A DNA stretch of 9,604 bases from PALSA-660 sp036508075 (GTDB lineage: Bacteria > Actinomycetota > Coriobacteriia > Anaerosomatales > PALSA-660). A program made the position numbers and the translations under genes. This document shows, piece after piece, positions 1-7,074 of the stretch. How positions within the stretch are numbered: position 1 is the stretch's first letter; each line of letters starts with the position of its first letter. The notes under the pieces were generated by a model that made no database searches, was not told where the DNA came from, and saw nothing but the letters and a program-made list of their open reading frames with translations. The stretch is taken from NCBI GenBank assembly GCA_036508075.1, contig DATCIA010000022.1:1-9604 (forward strand), written 5' to 3'.

Positions 1-720
1 GCGCGCTACTACGGGCTGGGCAACGAGATGTCCGGCCTGCTGCTGGGGTCCGTGCTGGTCTCCGTGGCGCTCGCGCTGGACACGTGGCGCGACGCGAGGT
101 GGACGTGGCACGTCCGGACCTGGGGCTGGCCCGTGATCGGCCTGGTCGTGCTCGCGACCTCGGCCGCGCCCTTCTGGGGCGCGAACGTCGGCACCGTGGC
201 GTGGATGACCGTCGGTTTCATCGTCGGATGGCTGATGCTCAACGGCCGTAAGGTCTGGACCTGGCGCAACCTGCTCCTGATCGTCGCGATCATCGTCGTC
301 ATCGTCGTGGGCCTCTCCGCGGTCGACCTGCTCGCCGGATCGGGGTCCGAGACCCATCTCGGCAAGGCCATAAGCAGCGCGTTCAGCGAGGGATCCGGGT
401 CGGTGTGGACGCTCATCGCGCGCAAGGCCGAGACCAACGTGCGGGTGCTGGGGCGCACGAACTGGACGTGGCTACTCGTCGCGGTCCTCCTCCTGCTCGG
501 CTACATGCGTTGGCGGCCGCGCGGCGAGTTCGCCGCGATGCTGAAGCAGTTCCCCGCGTTCTCGGCGGCCGTCGCGGCCTCGCTGTTCGCGGGCATCGCC
601 GGCTACTTCACCGAGGACTCCGGGATCATCGTTCCGGCGCTGCTGCTCATCCCGGTGGGGGTCGCGGCCCTCTATCTCATGCTCGCGCACGAGTCGGCGC
701 ACAGGGACGAGGCGGAATGA
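1..720 (+). CDS. Multi-pass membrane protein of unknown function, C-terminal part (5' truncated)
   Basis: The frame is open from the first base of the window, so this is the last 239 residues of a longer protein; the ATG at 28 is probably internal. The visible part begins ARYYGLGNEM, and the block RYYGLGNE resembles a motif I recall from large uncharacterised membrane proteins of Firmicutes and Actinobacteria (usually RYYGIGNE). Hydrophobic segments lie at about residues 11-26, 44-57, 62-81, 90-110, 155-169, 186-202 and 208-229. Between them are an extracytoplasmic-looking loop with the motif ETHLGKA (117-123) and an FTEDSGI motif (203-209) near the last helices. The tail is short, charged and probably cytoplasmic. 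The stop overlaps the start of the next gene (ATGA at 717-720), so the two are likely translationally coupled and part of the operon that runs to pyrG. The neighbour suggests a cell-envelope role, but no catalytic motif is visible in this fragment and I assign no function. Confidence 0.85.
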   Translation, partial: ARYYGLGNEMSGLLLGSVLVSVALALDTWRDARWTWHVRTWGWPVIGLVVLATSAAPFWGANVGTVAWMTVGFIVGWLMLNGRKVWTWRNLLLIVAIIVVIVVGLSAVDLLAGSGSETHLGKAISSAFSEGSGSVWTLIARKAETNVRVLGRTNWTWLLVAVLLLLGYMRWRPRGEFAAMLKQFPAFSAAVAASLFAGIAGYFTEDSGIIVPALLLIPVGVAALYLMLAHESAHRDEAE

Positions 721-1811
721 CCGCCTGGCTGACCATCGCGGGCGTCTCCGTGGCCCTCTCGGCGCTCGTGGGGTGGGCCATCCCGGCGTGGGCCATGAAG
801 CGCTTGCTTCCCGCTCTCGAGTCGGGCGGCAAGCGGGTCACCAACTACCGTGGACTCAGCATCCCGACGGGCCTCGGCATCGTGTGGCTCGTATGGGCGG
901 CGGCTGTCGCAGCGGTCGGCACCGTGGTGTCCTCCGGTGTCCCGTACGTGCTCGCTGACTCCGGAGGCCAACAGGGCAACCCGTGGTTCCCGGCGCTGTT
1001 GAGCATGCCCTTCAGCCAAGTCGTGGATGCTCTTCCGCTGCTGCTCGTTGTCGGAGCCGCAGGCTTCGGTCTCGTTGACGACCTGTTCGGCGACCCGACC
1101 GCCAAGGGGTTCCGCGGTCACCTCCGAGCGCTCGCGGGCGGCCGACTGACCACGGGCGGCCTCAAGCTGCTCGGCATCGGCGGGCTGTCCCTCGCGGCGG
1201 CTCTGCCGCTGACGCAGGAGGTCGTCGGGCCAGGCAGCGGGTGGTGGCTGACCGCACTGACCGCCGTGGCGATCTGGGCGCTGTCCGCGCTTGTGATCGC
1301 GCTGTCTGCGAACCTCGTCAACCTCACCGACCTTCGTCCGGGTCGTGCACTCAAGGTCTACTCGTTCATGGTCCTGATCGGTGTCGCGATCGTGATCTGG
1401 CCGTCGTGGACGGCGTCATCCTCCTCGATATCGTTCTGGATGGGCGGCACCGCGGTCCCCTTGGCCGTTGACCTGGCGTGGACCGGCGGGATGAAGCTGT
1501 CGCTCCTGGCGCTGGCGCTCGGCCCGGTCCTCGCTGTGTGGCGCTACGACCTCGGCGAGCGTGCGATGCTGGGAGACATGGGGGCCAACGCCGCCGGTGC
1601 GCTCGCGGGCTTCCTGCTCGCGTGGCGTTCTCCGTTGTGGCTGTTGGCGGTCCTTGCTGTGGTACTCCTCGCGCTCAATGCGGCAAGCGAGCGCGTGTCG
1701 TTCTCGAAGGTTATCCGGCGCGTGCGTTTCCTGAGTTGGCTCGACGGGCTGGGGCGCATCGCGCCCCACGCGCCCGGTGTTGATGCGGACCTCATCAAGG
1801 ACGGCGAGTAA
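717..1811 (+). CDS. MraY/WecA-family phosphoglycosyl transferase homologue, divergent
   Basis: This is a 364-residue polytopic membrane protein. The start is the ATG overlapping the previous stop, with GAGG at 709-712 upstream; the reading frame stays open further 5', but that part lies inside the previous gene. Family signatures appear in order: RGLSIPTG (45-52), VDDLFGD (120-126, matching the DD motif), NLVNLTD (199-205, matching NxxNLTD of MraY), and LGDMGANAAGALAG (285-298, matching GDxGSLALG). Members of this superfamily transfer a phospho-sugar from a UDP-sugar to undecaprenyl phosphate at the membrane, using Mg2+ held by aspartates; D121, D122, D205 and D287 are candidates. Two canonical parts are absent. 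NLTD is followed by LRPGR instead of GLDG, and the C-terminal HHH motif of MraY is missing, its place being taken by an ERVSFSKVIRR segment (325-335). It is therefore probably not the essential MraY; substrate unknown. It sits between a membrane protein and pyrG in an apparent operon. Confidence 0.85.
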   Translation: MTAWLTIAGVSVALSALVGWAIPAWAMKRLLPALESGGKRVTNYRGLSIPTGLGIVWLVWAAAVAAVGTVVSSGVPYVLADSGGQQGNPWFPALLSMPFSQVVDALPLLLVVGAAGFGLVDDLFGDPTAKGFRGHLRALAGGRLTTGGLKLLGIGGLSLAAALPLTQEVVGPGSGWWLTALTAVAIWALSALVIALSANLVNLTDLRPGRALKVYSFMVLIGVAIVIWPSWTASSSSISFWMGGTAVPLAVDLAWTGGMKLSLLALALGPVLAVWRYDLGERAMLGDMGANAAGALAGFLLAWRSPLWLLAVLAVVLLALNAASERVSFSKVIRRVRFLSWLDGLGRIAPHAPGVDADLIKDGE

Positions 1812-1838
1812 GTGGAAGGACGGCGGGAGCTCACACCG

Positions 1839-3452
1839 ATGACCAAATTCATCTTCGTGACGGGTGGCGTTACGTCTTCTCTGGGCAAGGGCATCACGGC
1901 GGCATCGTTGGGCCGGCTGCTCAAGAGCCGCGGGCTGAGCGTGACGATCCAGAAGCTCGACCCCTATCTGAACGTGGATCCGGGCACGATGAGCCCCTTC
2001 CAGCACGGTGAGGTCTTCGTGACCGACGACGGGGGAGAGACCGACCTCGACCTCGGGCACTACGAGCGCTTCATCGACGAGGCGCTCTCGCGCGAGAGCA
2101 ACGTCACGGCGGGCTCCGTCTACCAGACCCTGATCGCCAAGGAGCGCCGCGGCGACTTCCTGGGCGGCACCGTGCAGGTCATCCCGCACGTGACCAACGA
2201 GCTGAAGGAGCGCATCCTCCGCCTCGCGGAGAAGAAGCACCCCGACGTGCTCATCACCGAGATCGGCGGGACCGTCGGCGACATCGAGTCGCTGCCGTTC
2301 CTCGAGGCGATCCGGCAGCTGAAGAAGGACGTGGGCCGGGACAACGTGTGCTACGTCCACGTCACCCTGGTGCCCTACATCGCCGCGGCCTCCGAGCTCA
2401 AGACGAAGCCCACGCAGCACTCCGTCAAAGAGCTGCGTTCCATCGGTATCCAGCCTGACTTCATCGTCTGCCGGAGCGACCGCCCGATCGACGCGGGCAT
2501 CCGCCGCAAGATCGGACTGTTCTGCGACGTGGACCCGAGTGCCGTCGTCTCGGCGATGGACGCGCCATCGATCTACGAGGTCCCGGAGGCGTTGCGCCAG
2601 CAGCGGCTCGACCAGATGGTGATCGATCACCTTTCGCTCGAGTGCGGCGAGCCGGACATGTCGCAGTGGAACGCGTTCGTGGCGCACAGCCGTCAGCTCA
2701 GCGACACGGTCGACATCGCGCTGGTCGGTAAGTACGTCCAGCTGCCGGATGCGTACCTGTCCGTGCACGAATCACTCAAGCATGCGGGCATCTTCCACGA
2801 GCATGACGTCAAGATTCACTGGGTCGACGCCGAGGGCATCACTCCCGAAGAGGTCGATCGCATCCTGTCCGAGATGGACGGCATCCTCGTCCCGGGCGGC
2901 TTCGGTATCCGTGGCATCGAGGGCAAGATCCGCGCGGCGCGCTACGCTCGCGAGAACCTGATGCCGTTCTTCGGTATCTGTCTCGGCATGCAGGTGGCCG
3001 TCGCGGAGTTCGCGCGCAACGTCGCGGGTATGACGGGCGCCAACTCCAGCGAGTTCGATCCCGCGACGCCGTACCCGGTCATCGACCTCATGACGGAGCA
3101 GAACGACGTGCATGACATGGGTGGCACCATGCGCCTGGGCGCCTATCCGTGTGCCGTGGTTCCCGGCACCAAGGGCATGGCCGCCTATGGCGAAGAGGTC
3201 ATCTACGAGCGTCACCGTCACCGCTACGAGGTCTCGAACGCGTACCGGCAGCAGCTCGTCGACGCCGGGCTCGTGATCTCGGGCATGTCTCCCGACGGCA
3301 CGCTCGTCGAGATGATCGAGCTTCCGGACCATCCGTGGTTCGTGGGGAATCAGGGCCACCCCGAGTTCAAGAGCCGCCCGACGCGTCCCGCCCCGCTCTT
3401 CCGCGACTTCATCGGTGCGGCCGTCGCCTACCGCCGGAACCGGAAGGCGTAG
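1839..3452 (+). CDS. pyrG: CTP synthase (glutamine-hydrolysing)
   Basis: PyrG makes CTP from UTP, ATP and glutamine in the cytosol, the last step of de novo pyrimidine nucleotide synthesis. The protein has 537 residues, the usual length. The N-terminal synthetase domain (about 1-270) opens with KFIFVTGGVTSSLGKG (3-18, P-loop) and has LDPYLNVDPGTMSPFQHGEV, DDGGETDLDLGHYERF and EIGGTVGDIES. The C-terminal class I glutamine amidotransferase domain (about 295-537) has GGFGIRGIEGK and the nucleophile elbow FGICLGMQ with Cys381. The rest of the triad is His507 and Glu509 in GHPEF. I chose ATG 1839 over the in-frame GTG at 1812 because the protein begins there in the family and GGGAG at 1825-1829 is well placed. 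The gene lies 27 bases after the MraY-like gene and 8 bases before the M20 peptidase gene, so it is probably co-transcribed with both. All key residues are present. Confidence 0.98.
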   Translation: MTKFIFVTGGVTSSLGKGITAASLGRLLKSRGLSVTIQKLDPYLNVDPGTMSPFQHGEVFVTDDGGETDLDLGHYERFIDEALSRESNVTAGSVYQTLIAKERRGDFLGGTVQVIPHVTNELKERILRLAEKKHPDVLITEIGGTVGDIESLPFLEAIRQLKKDVGRDNVCYVHVTLVPYIAAASELKTKPTQHSVKELRSIGIQPDFIVCRSDRPIDAGIRRKIGLFCDVDPSAVVSAMDAPSIYEVPEALRQQRLDQMVIDHLSLECGEPDMSQWNAFVAHSRQLSDTVDIALVGKYVQLPDAYLSVHESLKHAGIFHEHDVKIHWVDAEGITPEEVDRILSEMDGILVPGGFGIRGIEGKIRAARYARENLMPFFGICLGMQVAVAEFARNVAGMTGANSSEFDPATPYPVIDLMTEQNDVHDMGGTMRLGAYPCAVVPGTKGMAAYGEEVIYERHRHRYEVSNAYRQQLVDAGLVISGMSPDGTLVEMIELPDHPWFVGNQGHPEFKSRPTRPAPLFRDFIGAAVAYRRNRKA

Positions 3453-3460
3453 CGACCGAC

Positions 3461-4585
3461 ATGGACGGTGCCGCAGGGTCCAGAGTGCTCGACACCTTCC
3501 TCGAGGCCGTGCGCATCGACAGCCCGTCCGGCGAAGAGGCGACGTTCGCGCGCTGGTGCGTCGACCGCCTCACAGCCCTGGGTTGTGACGTGCGCGTCGA
3601 CGGGACCGCGGAGGCGACCGACTCGGATGTCGGCAACGTGATCGCGGAGCTTGCCGCGACCGCGGCGGGCGCGACGATCGTTCTCTCCGCTCACCTCGAC
3701 ACCGTGGAGCCGGGTCGCGGCATCGAGCCCATCGTGGAAGACGGCGTCGTACGCTCGGCGCGGGATACCGTGCTGGGCTCCGACGACAAGGCGGGTATCG
3801 CCGTGATACTCGAGGCGCTCTCGGTCCTGCGGGAGACCGGACGCCCGCACGCGCGCATCAGGGTTCTCCTGACCACGGGAGAAGAGGTCGGGCTGCGGGG
3901 CGCGCACGCCATCGACGCCGCTGACTGCGCGGGCGACGTGGCCCTGGTCCTCGATGCTGCGGGCGAGGTCGGCGGCATCGTGATCGGTGCGCCCACTCAC
4001 TGCACCTTCACGGCCACGTTCCACGGTGTCGCGGCTCACGCGGGAGTCCATCCCGAGAAGGGCCGTTCCGCCGTCCTCATGGCCGCGCGGGCGATCGCGC
4101 TCATGCCGATCGGACGTCTGGACGCACAGACCACGTCCAACGTGGGCGCGATCTCGGGTGGGGGAGCGACCAACGTCGTGCCCGCCGAGTGCGTGCTCCG
4201 CGGCGAGTGCCGCTCCCTCGACGCCGCACGCGTCGCGGAGGTCCGCGACGCGATGGACGCTGCGATGCGGAGCGCTGCCGGCGAGGCGGGAGGCTCCGTG
4301 GACGTCGAATGGAAGAAGGAGTACGACGGCTACCGGTACGGGGACGACGACCCCGCGCTGGCGATCGTGGAGGCCGGCGTCCGCGCGGCCGGGTTCGAGC
4401 CGTACCTGTTCTTCACGGGCGGGGGCAGCGACGCCAACGTGCTGACTTCCAAGGGCCTCCCCGCCATCGCGCTGTCGTGTGGGATGACCGACGTGCACGG
4501 CACCGGTGAGACGATCGCCGTGGCCGAGATGGAGGCGCTCGTCCGGGTGCTTGTCGCCACACTCGACGGGGCGGTGACGTCATGA
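3461..4585 (+). CDS. PepT-like M20 family metallopeptidase
   Basis: This is a predicted cytosolic di-zinc aminopeptidase or amidohydrolase of 374 residues. Peptidase M20 motifs occur in order: SAHLDT (76-81; ligands H78 and D80), GSDDKAG (106-112; bridging Asp, D108 or D109), TTGEEVG (138-144; base E141 and ligand E142), LVLDAAG (162-168; D165) and TDVHGTGE (343-350; last ligand H346). The lid/dimerisation domain lies at about 175-285, with GVAAHAG containing H193, and GGGSDAN at 320-326 returns to the catalytic domain. All expected metal ligands are present. The closest group I can name is the PepT-like M20 proteins (tripeptidase-T-like), but the substrate cannot be read from sequence. The start is ATG 3461, 8 bases after the pyrG stop, with GGAAGG at 3442-3447 inside the end of pyrG as a somewhat distant ribosome site. 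The stop overlaps the next start (ATGA at 4582-4585), implying coupling with the DUF3866 gene. Confidence 0.93.
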   Translation: MDGAAGSRVLDTFLEAVRIDSPSGEEATFARWCVDRLTALGCDVRVDGTAEATDSDVGNVIAELAATAAGATIVLSAHLDTVEPGRGIEPIVEDGVVRSARDTVLGSDDKAGIAVILEALSVLRETGRPHARIRVLLTTGEEVGLRGAHAIDAADCAGDVALVLDAAGEVGGIVIGAPTHCTFTATFHGVAAHAGVHPEKGRSAVLMAARAIALMPIGRLDAQTTSNVGAISGGGATNVVPAECVLRGECRSLDAARVAEVRDAMDAAMRSAAGEAGGSVDVEWKKEYDGYRYGDDDPALAIVEAGVRAAGFEPYLFFTGGGSDANVLTSKGLPAIALSCGMTDVHGTGETIAVAEMEALVRVLVATLDGAVTS

Positions 4586-5676
4586 GGACCGCGTGGGGTG
4601 TCGTTGCGATCGTGGAGGCTGAACGTGCAGGCCTCCAGAGGCTTCGTGTCGAGGTCGACGGGTCCGATGCCGCGGCGCTCAACTACACCGCCCTGGCCGG
4701 GATGTGCCGAGTCGGCGATCGCGTGCTGCTCAACACGACGGCGGTCGACCTGGAGCTCGGCACCGGAGGCTCCCATCTCGTGGTGGCACGTCTCGGCGAC
4801 GGAGCGATGGTCGAGGGCGTGTCGCTTGACGACCCCAGCGGCGGACACGTCATGAAGCTGCGCTACACGCCGCTCCAGCGCGACGTGCTTGCCGTCGAGT
4901 CCCAGGAGAGCCCACATCACGACCTGCTCGCCCAAGCCGACGACGTGCACGGGATGCCCGTGGTCTGCTGCGGTCTGCACAGTCAGCTTCCGCTGGTGGC
5001 AGCCGCGATCAAGGCGGTCAGTCCCTCTGCGCGTATCGCCTGGTGCATGACCGACGAGGCCGCCCTCCCGCTCGCGCTCTCCGAGCTCGTCCCCGCCTGC
5101 GCGGCCGCCGGGCTCGTCGACCTCACCGTGACGTGCGGCCAGGCGTTCGGCGGAGACCTCGAGTCGGTCACGCTGCACTCCGGGCTCATCGCCGCGCGTC
5201 TTGTGGGGGCCGCCGACGTGGCGATCGTGGGCATCGGCCCGGGCGTCGTCGGTACCGGTACCGTGCTCGGGCACGGCGGCATCGCCCAGGGTGAGGCGAT
5301 CAATGCGGTGGCGGCCGTGGGCGGACGTCCGGTGACGGCTCTGCGCGTCTCGTTCGCCGACGCACGCGAGCGCCACTGCGGGGTGAGCCATCACACCCTG
5401 GTCGCTCTCTCGAGGATCGCGCTGGCGCCCTCCGCGGTCGCGGTCCCGCGACTCCCGGCCACCCAGCTCGCCGCAGTCGAAGCGGGTCTTGCCGGCGCGG
5501 GCGTGTGGGAGCGCCACATCCGTGTCGATGCGGGGGACGGGTATGCGCTGCCCGACACACGCGGCGTCGCGTGCCGTTCGATGGGACGGACTCCCGACGA
5601 CGACCCCGCGTTCTTCGCCGCCGCTGCCGCTGCCGGCACCGTGGCCGCGGGGATGCTGCTCGACGTATCCGGGTAG
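4582..5676 (+). CDS. DUF3866 family protein, function unknown
   Basis: This 364-residue protein is recognised by its overall pattern as DUF3866. A short beta-rich N-terminus carries GDRVLLNTTAVDLELGTGG (45-63). It is followed by GGHVMKLRYTPLQRDVLAVES (88-108), GLHSQLP (131-137), WCMTDEAALPLALS (154-167), TCGQAFGGDLESVTLHSGL (184-202) and the very glycine-rich GIGPGVVGTGTVLGHGGIAQ (217-236). The conserved glycines and His residues (H132, H199, H231, H265, H270, H271) could build a nucleotide- or metal-binding pocket, but no catalytic mechanism is established for the family and I infer none. There is no signal peptide or membrane segment, so it is probably cytosolic. Its start overlaps the stop of the M20 peptidase gene by ATGA, with GGGG at 4568-4571 as a possible ribosome site. 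It is the last gene before a 186-base gap and so probably the end of the pyrG operon. The tight coupling suggests a shared pathway with the M20 enzyme. Confidence 0.88.
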   Translation: MRTAWGVVAIVEAERAGLQRLRVEVDGSDAAALNYTALAGMCRVGDRVLLNTTAVDLELGTGGSHLVVARLGDGAMVEGVSLDDPSGGHVMKLRYTPLQRDVLAVESQESPHHDLLAQADDVHGMPVVCCGLHSQLPLVAAAIKAVSPSARIAWCMTDEAALPLALSELVPACAAAGLVDLTVTCGQAFGGDLESVTLHSGLIAARLVGAADVAIVGIGPGVVGTGTVLGHGGIAQGEAINAVAAVGGRPVTALRVSFADARERHCGVSHHTLVALSRIALAPSAVAVPRLPATQLAAVEAGLAGAGVWERHIRVDAGDGYALPDTRGVACRSMGRTPDDDPAFFAAAAAAGTVAAGMLLDVSG

Positions 5677-5714
5677 AGCCCCGTTCTATGCGTTTCGTGC
5701 ACTCTCGGGCGCGG

Positions 5715-5742
5715 TTGCACGTCACACGGCGAGCGGTACACT
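5715..5742 (+). promoter_or_regulatory. Candidate sigma70-type promoter for ald
   Basis: TTGCAC (5715-5720) and TACACT (5737-5742) are separated by 16 bases and match the -35 and -10 consensus at 3 and 4 of 6 positions. The predicted transcript start near 5749 leaves a leader of about 114 bases. This was found by eye only; GC-rich genomes give weak -35 matches by chance, so the evidence rests mainly on the -10 and on the location in the gap. Confidence 0.45.
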
Positions 5743-5821
5743 GTCCAAGGTCGTTCCGGCGCCTTGAACCGCCTCGGTGATCGTGCGAGAGCGGGCTCGG
5801 CGCTTGTAGTGGCGCGTGATC

Positions 5822-5837
5822 GGCCGGTGGCCCGGCC
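5822..5837 (+). promoter_or_regulatory. GC hairpin in the ald leader
   Basis: GGCCGG (5822-5827) pairs perfectly with CCGGCC (5832-5837) across a TGGC loop. It ends about 10 bases before the ribosome site of ald. It has no U-tract, so it is not an intrinsic terminator. It may stabilise the leader or affect ribosome loading; with 6 pairs in GC-rich DNA it could also be chance. Confidence 0.3.
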
Positions 5838-5862
5838 TCCATGGATGAAGGGAAATTCGCAC

Positions 5863-6978
5863 ATGATCATCGGTGTCCCGAAGGAGATCAAGAACAACGA
5901 GTTCCGAGTCGGCATGACCCCCGGCGGCGCGCGCGAGTTCGTGGCGCACGGTCACACGGTCCTCGTTGAGAACAGCGCGGGAGACGGCTCGTCGTTCACG
6001 GACGCCGAGTACGCCGCCGGGGGCGCCGAACTCGTCGGGACCCCGGACGAGATCTTCGCTCGTGCCGACATGATCGTGAAGGTCAAGGAGCCGCAGCCCG
6101 TCGAGATCGCGCGTCTGCGCCCCGGCCAGATCCTCTACACCTATCTGCACCTCGCCCCCGATTTCGAGCAGACCGAGAGTCTCATCGCATCGGGTGCCGT
6201 GTGCATCGCGTACGAGACCGTCGAGCTGCCGAACCGCACGTTGCCGCTGCTCGCCCCGATGTCCGAGGTCGCGGGCCGCATGGCGGCGCAGGTCGGCGCC
6301 ACCTACCTCCAGAAGCCGTTCGGAGGCCGCGGAGTGTTGATGGGCGGCGTTCCCGGTGTGCGTCCGGCGAAGGTCGTCGTCCTCGGCGGCGGCGTCGTGG
6401 GCACCAACGCCGCGTACGTGGCGATGGGCATGGGTGCCGAGGTCACGATCATGGACGTCAACCTCGACCGCCTGCGCTACCTGGACGAGATCTGGGGCAA
6501 CCGTATCCGCACCGTGTACTCGAGCAAGCACAACATCGAAGAGGCCGTCTACGCGGCCGACCTCGTCATCGGTGCGGTCCTGCTCCCGGGGGCCAAGACG
6601 CCGTTCCTCATCACCAAGGACATGCTCCCCAAGATGAAGCGCAACTCCGTGGTCGTCGACGTCTCCGTCGACCAGGGCGGCTGCATCGAGACCACGCACG
6701 CCACCACCCACGCCGATCCGACCTACTTCGTCGACGGCGTGCTGCACTACGGCGTGGCGAACATGCCGGGAGCGGTGCCGAACACGTCGACCATGGCGCT
6801 CACCAACGCGACGCTCCGCTACGGCCTGGCCATCGCGGACAAGGGCTGGAAGCAGGCCGTTCTCGATGATGCGTCGCTTGCCAAGGGCGTCAACGTCCTC
6901 GACGGCAAGATCGTCTACAAGTCGGTCGCCGATGCACATGGCATGGAGTACACCCCGCTGGAGTCCCTGCTCGCCTAG
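5863..6978 (+). CDS. ald: Alanine dehydrogenase
   Basis: Ald is an NAD-dependent enzyme that interconverts L-alanine with pyruvate and ammonium, used in alanine catabolism, nitrogen assimilation and redox balancing. The 371 residues match the family length exactly. The opening MIIGVPKEIKNNEFRVG is typical. Residue numbering coincides with the Mycobacterium tuberculosis enzyme: R15 and K75 (in VKVKEPQ) bind substrate, H96 (in YLHLAPD) is catalytic and D270 (in VSVDQGG) is active-site. The NAD fold has GGGVVG at 175-180 and acidic D198 at the end of the next strand. The motif ANMPGAVPNTST (299-310) is also characteristic. I chose ATG 5863 because homologues start there and AAGGGA at 5848-5853 lies 9 bases upstream; the ATG at 5845 lies just before that site. 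The gene has its own promoter candidate and is followed by a strong hairpin, so it is probably monocistronic. Confidence 0.97.
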   Translation: MIIGVPKEIKNNEFRVGMTPGGAREFVAHGHTVLVENSAGDGSSFTDAEYAAGGAELVGTPDEIFARADMIVKVKEPQPVEIARLRPGQILYTYLHLAPDFEQTESLIASGAVCIAYETVELPNRTLPLLAPMSEVAGRMAAQVGATYLQKPFGGRGVLMGGVPGVRPAKVVVLGGGVVGTNAAYVAMGMGAEVTIMDVNLDRLRYLDEIWGNRIRTVYSSKHNIEEAVYAADLVIGAVLLPGAKTPFLITKDMLPKMKRNSVVVDVSVDQGGCIETTHATTHADPTYFVDGVLHYGVANMPGAVPNTSTMALTNATLRYGLAIADKGWKQAVLDDASLAKGVNVLDGKIVYKSVADAHGMEYTPLESLLA

Positions 6979-7005
6979 GCGCTCCACGCGCACCATCGCC
7001 TCGAC

Positions 7006-7036
7006 GCGGCCGCTCCGGAACAACCGGGGCGGCCGC
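7006..7036 (+). terminator. Long GC hairpin after ald, probable terminator without U-tract
   Basis: Thirteen bases (7006-7018) pair with 7024-7036 around an AACAA loop, with a single G-U pair (T7014 with G7028). Each arm contains the 8-base palindrome GCGGCCGC. It begins 27 bases after the ald stop. The downstream sequence is TCCGCG, so there is no U-tract; such U-less hairpins are often proposed as terminators or 3'-end stabilisers in actinobacteria. Confidence 0.65.
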
Positions 7037-7061
7037 TCCGCGTGCGGGGTGGTGATTGGGG

Positions 7062-7074
7062 CATACTGGCACCC
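7062..7074 (+). promoter_or_regulatory. -10-like element directly before the xer start codon (leaderless promoter)
   Basis: CATACT at 7062-7067 matches TATAAT at 4 of 6 positions and ends 7 bases before the A of ATG 7075. Transcription would then start at or next to the start codon and give a leaderless mRNA. No convincing Shine-Dalgarno occurs in the normal window; GGTGG at about 7050 is too far away. No clear -35 hexamer is visible 16-18 bases upstream. Confidence 0.5.

Larger units (their letters stand above)
5677..5862. other. Intergenic region upstream of ald
   Basis: This 186-base stretch holds a candidate promoter, a roughly 115-base leader with a small GC hairpin, and the ald ribosome site. 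No clear terminator is visible for the DUF3866 gene: only a weak GGG/CCC pairing occurs around its stop, so read-through from the pyrG operon into ald is possible. An in-frame TTG at 5764 and an in-frame ATG at 5845 could extend ald upstream, but neither agrees with the family start. Confidence 0.6.

Noticed and set aside
1812..1838. GTG at 1812 as the start of pyrG
   Set aside because: It would add nine residues not seen in CTP synthases and would place the good GGGAG ribosome site inside the gene.
1416..2768. Open minus-strand frame of 450 codons opposite the MraY-like gene and pyrG
   Set aside because: The same low-complexity composition, across a gene boundary and against the fully motif-supported pyrG. 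It is a shadow.
5764..5862. TTG at 5764 as the start of ald
   Set aside because: It would add 33 residues with no family match; the 371-residue form from 5863 agrees in length and catalytic numbering with known enzymes.
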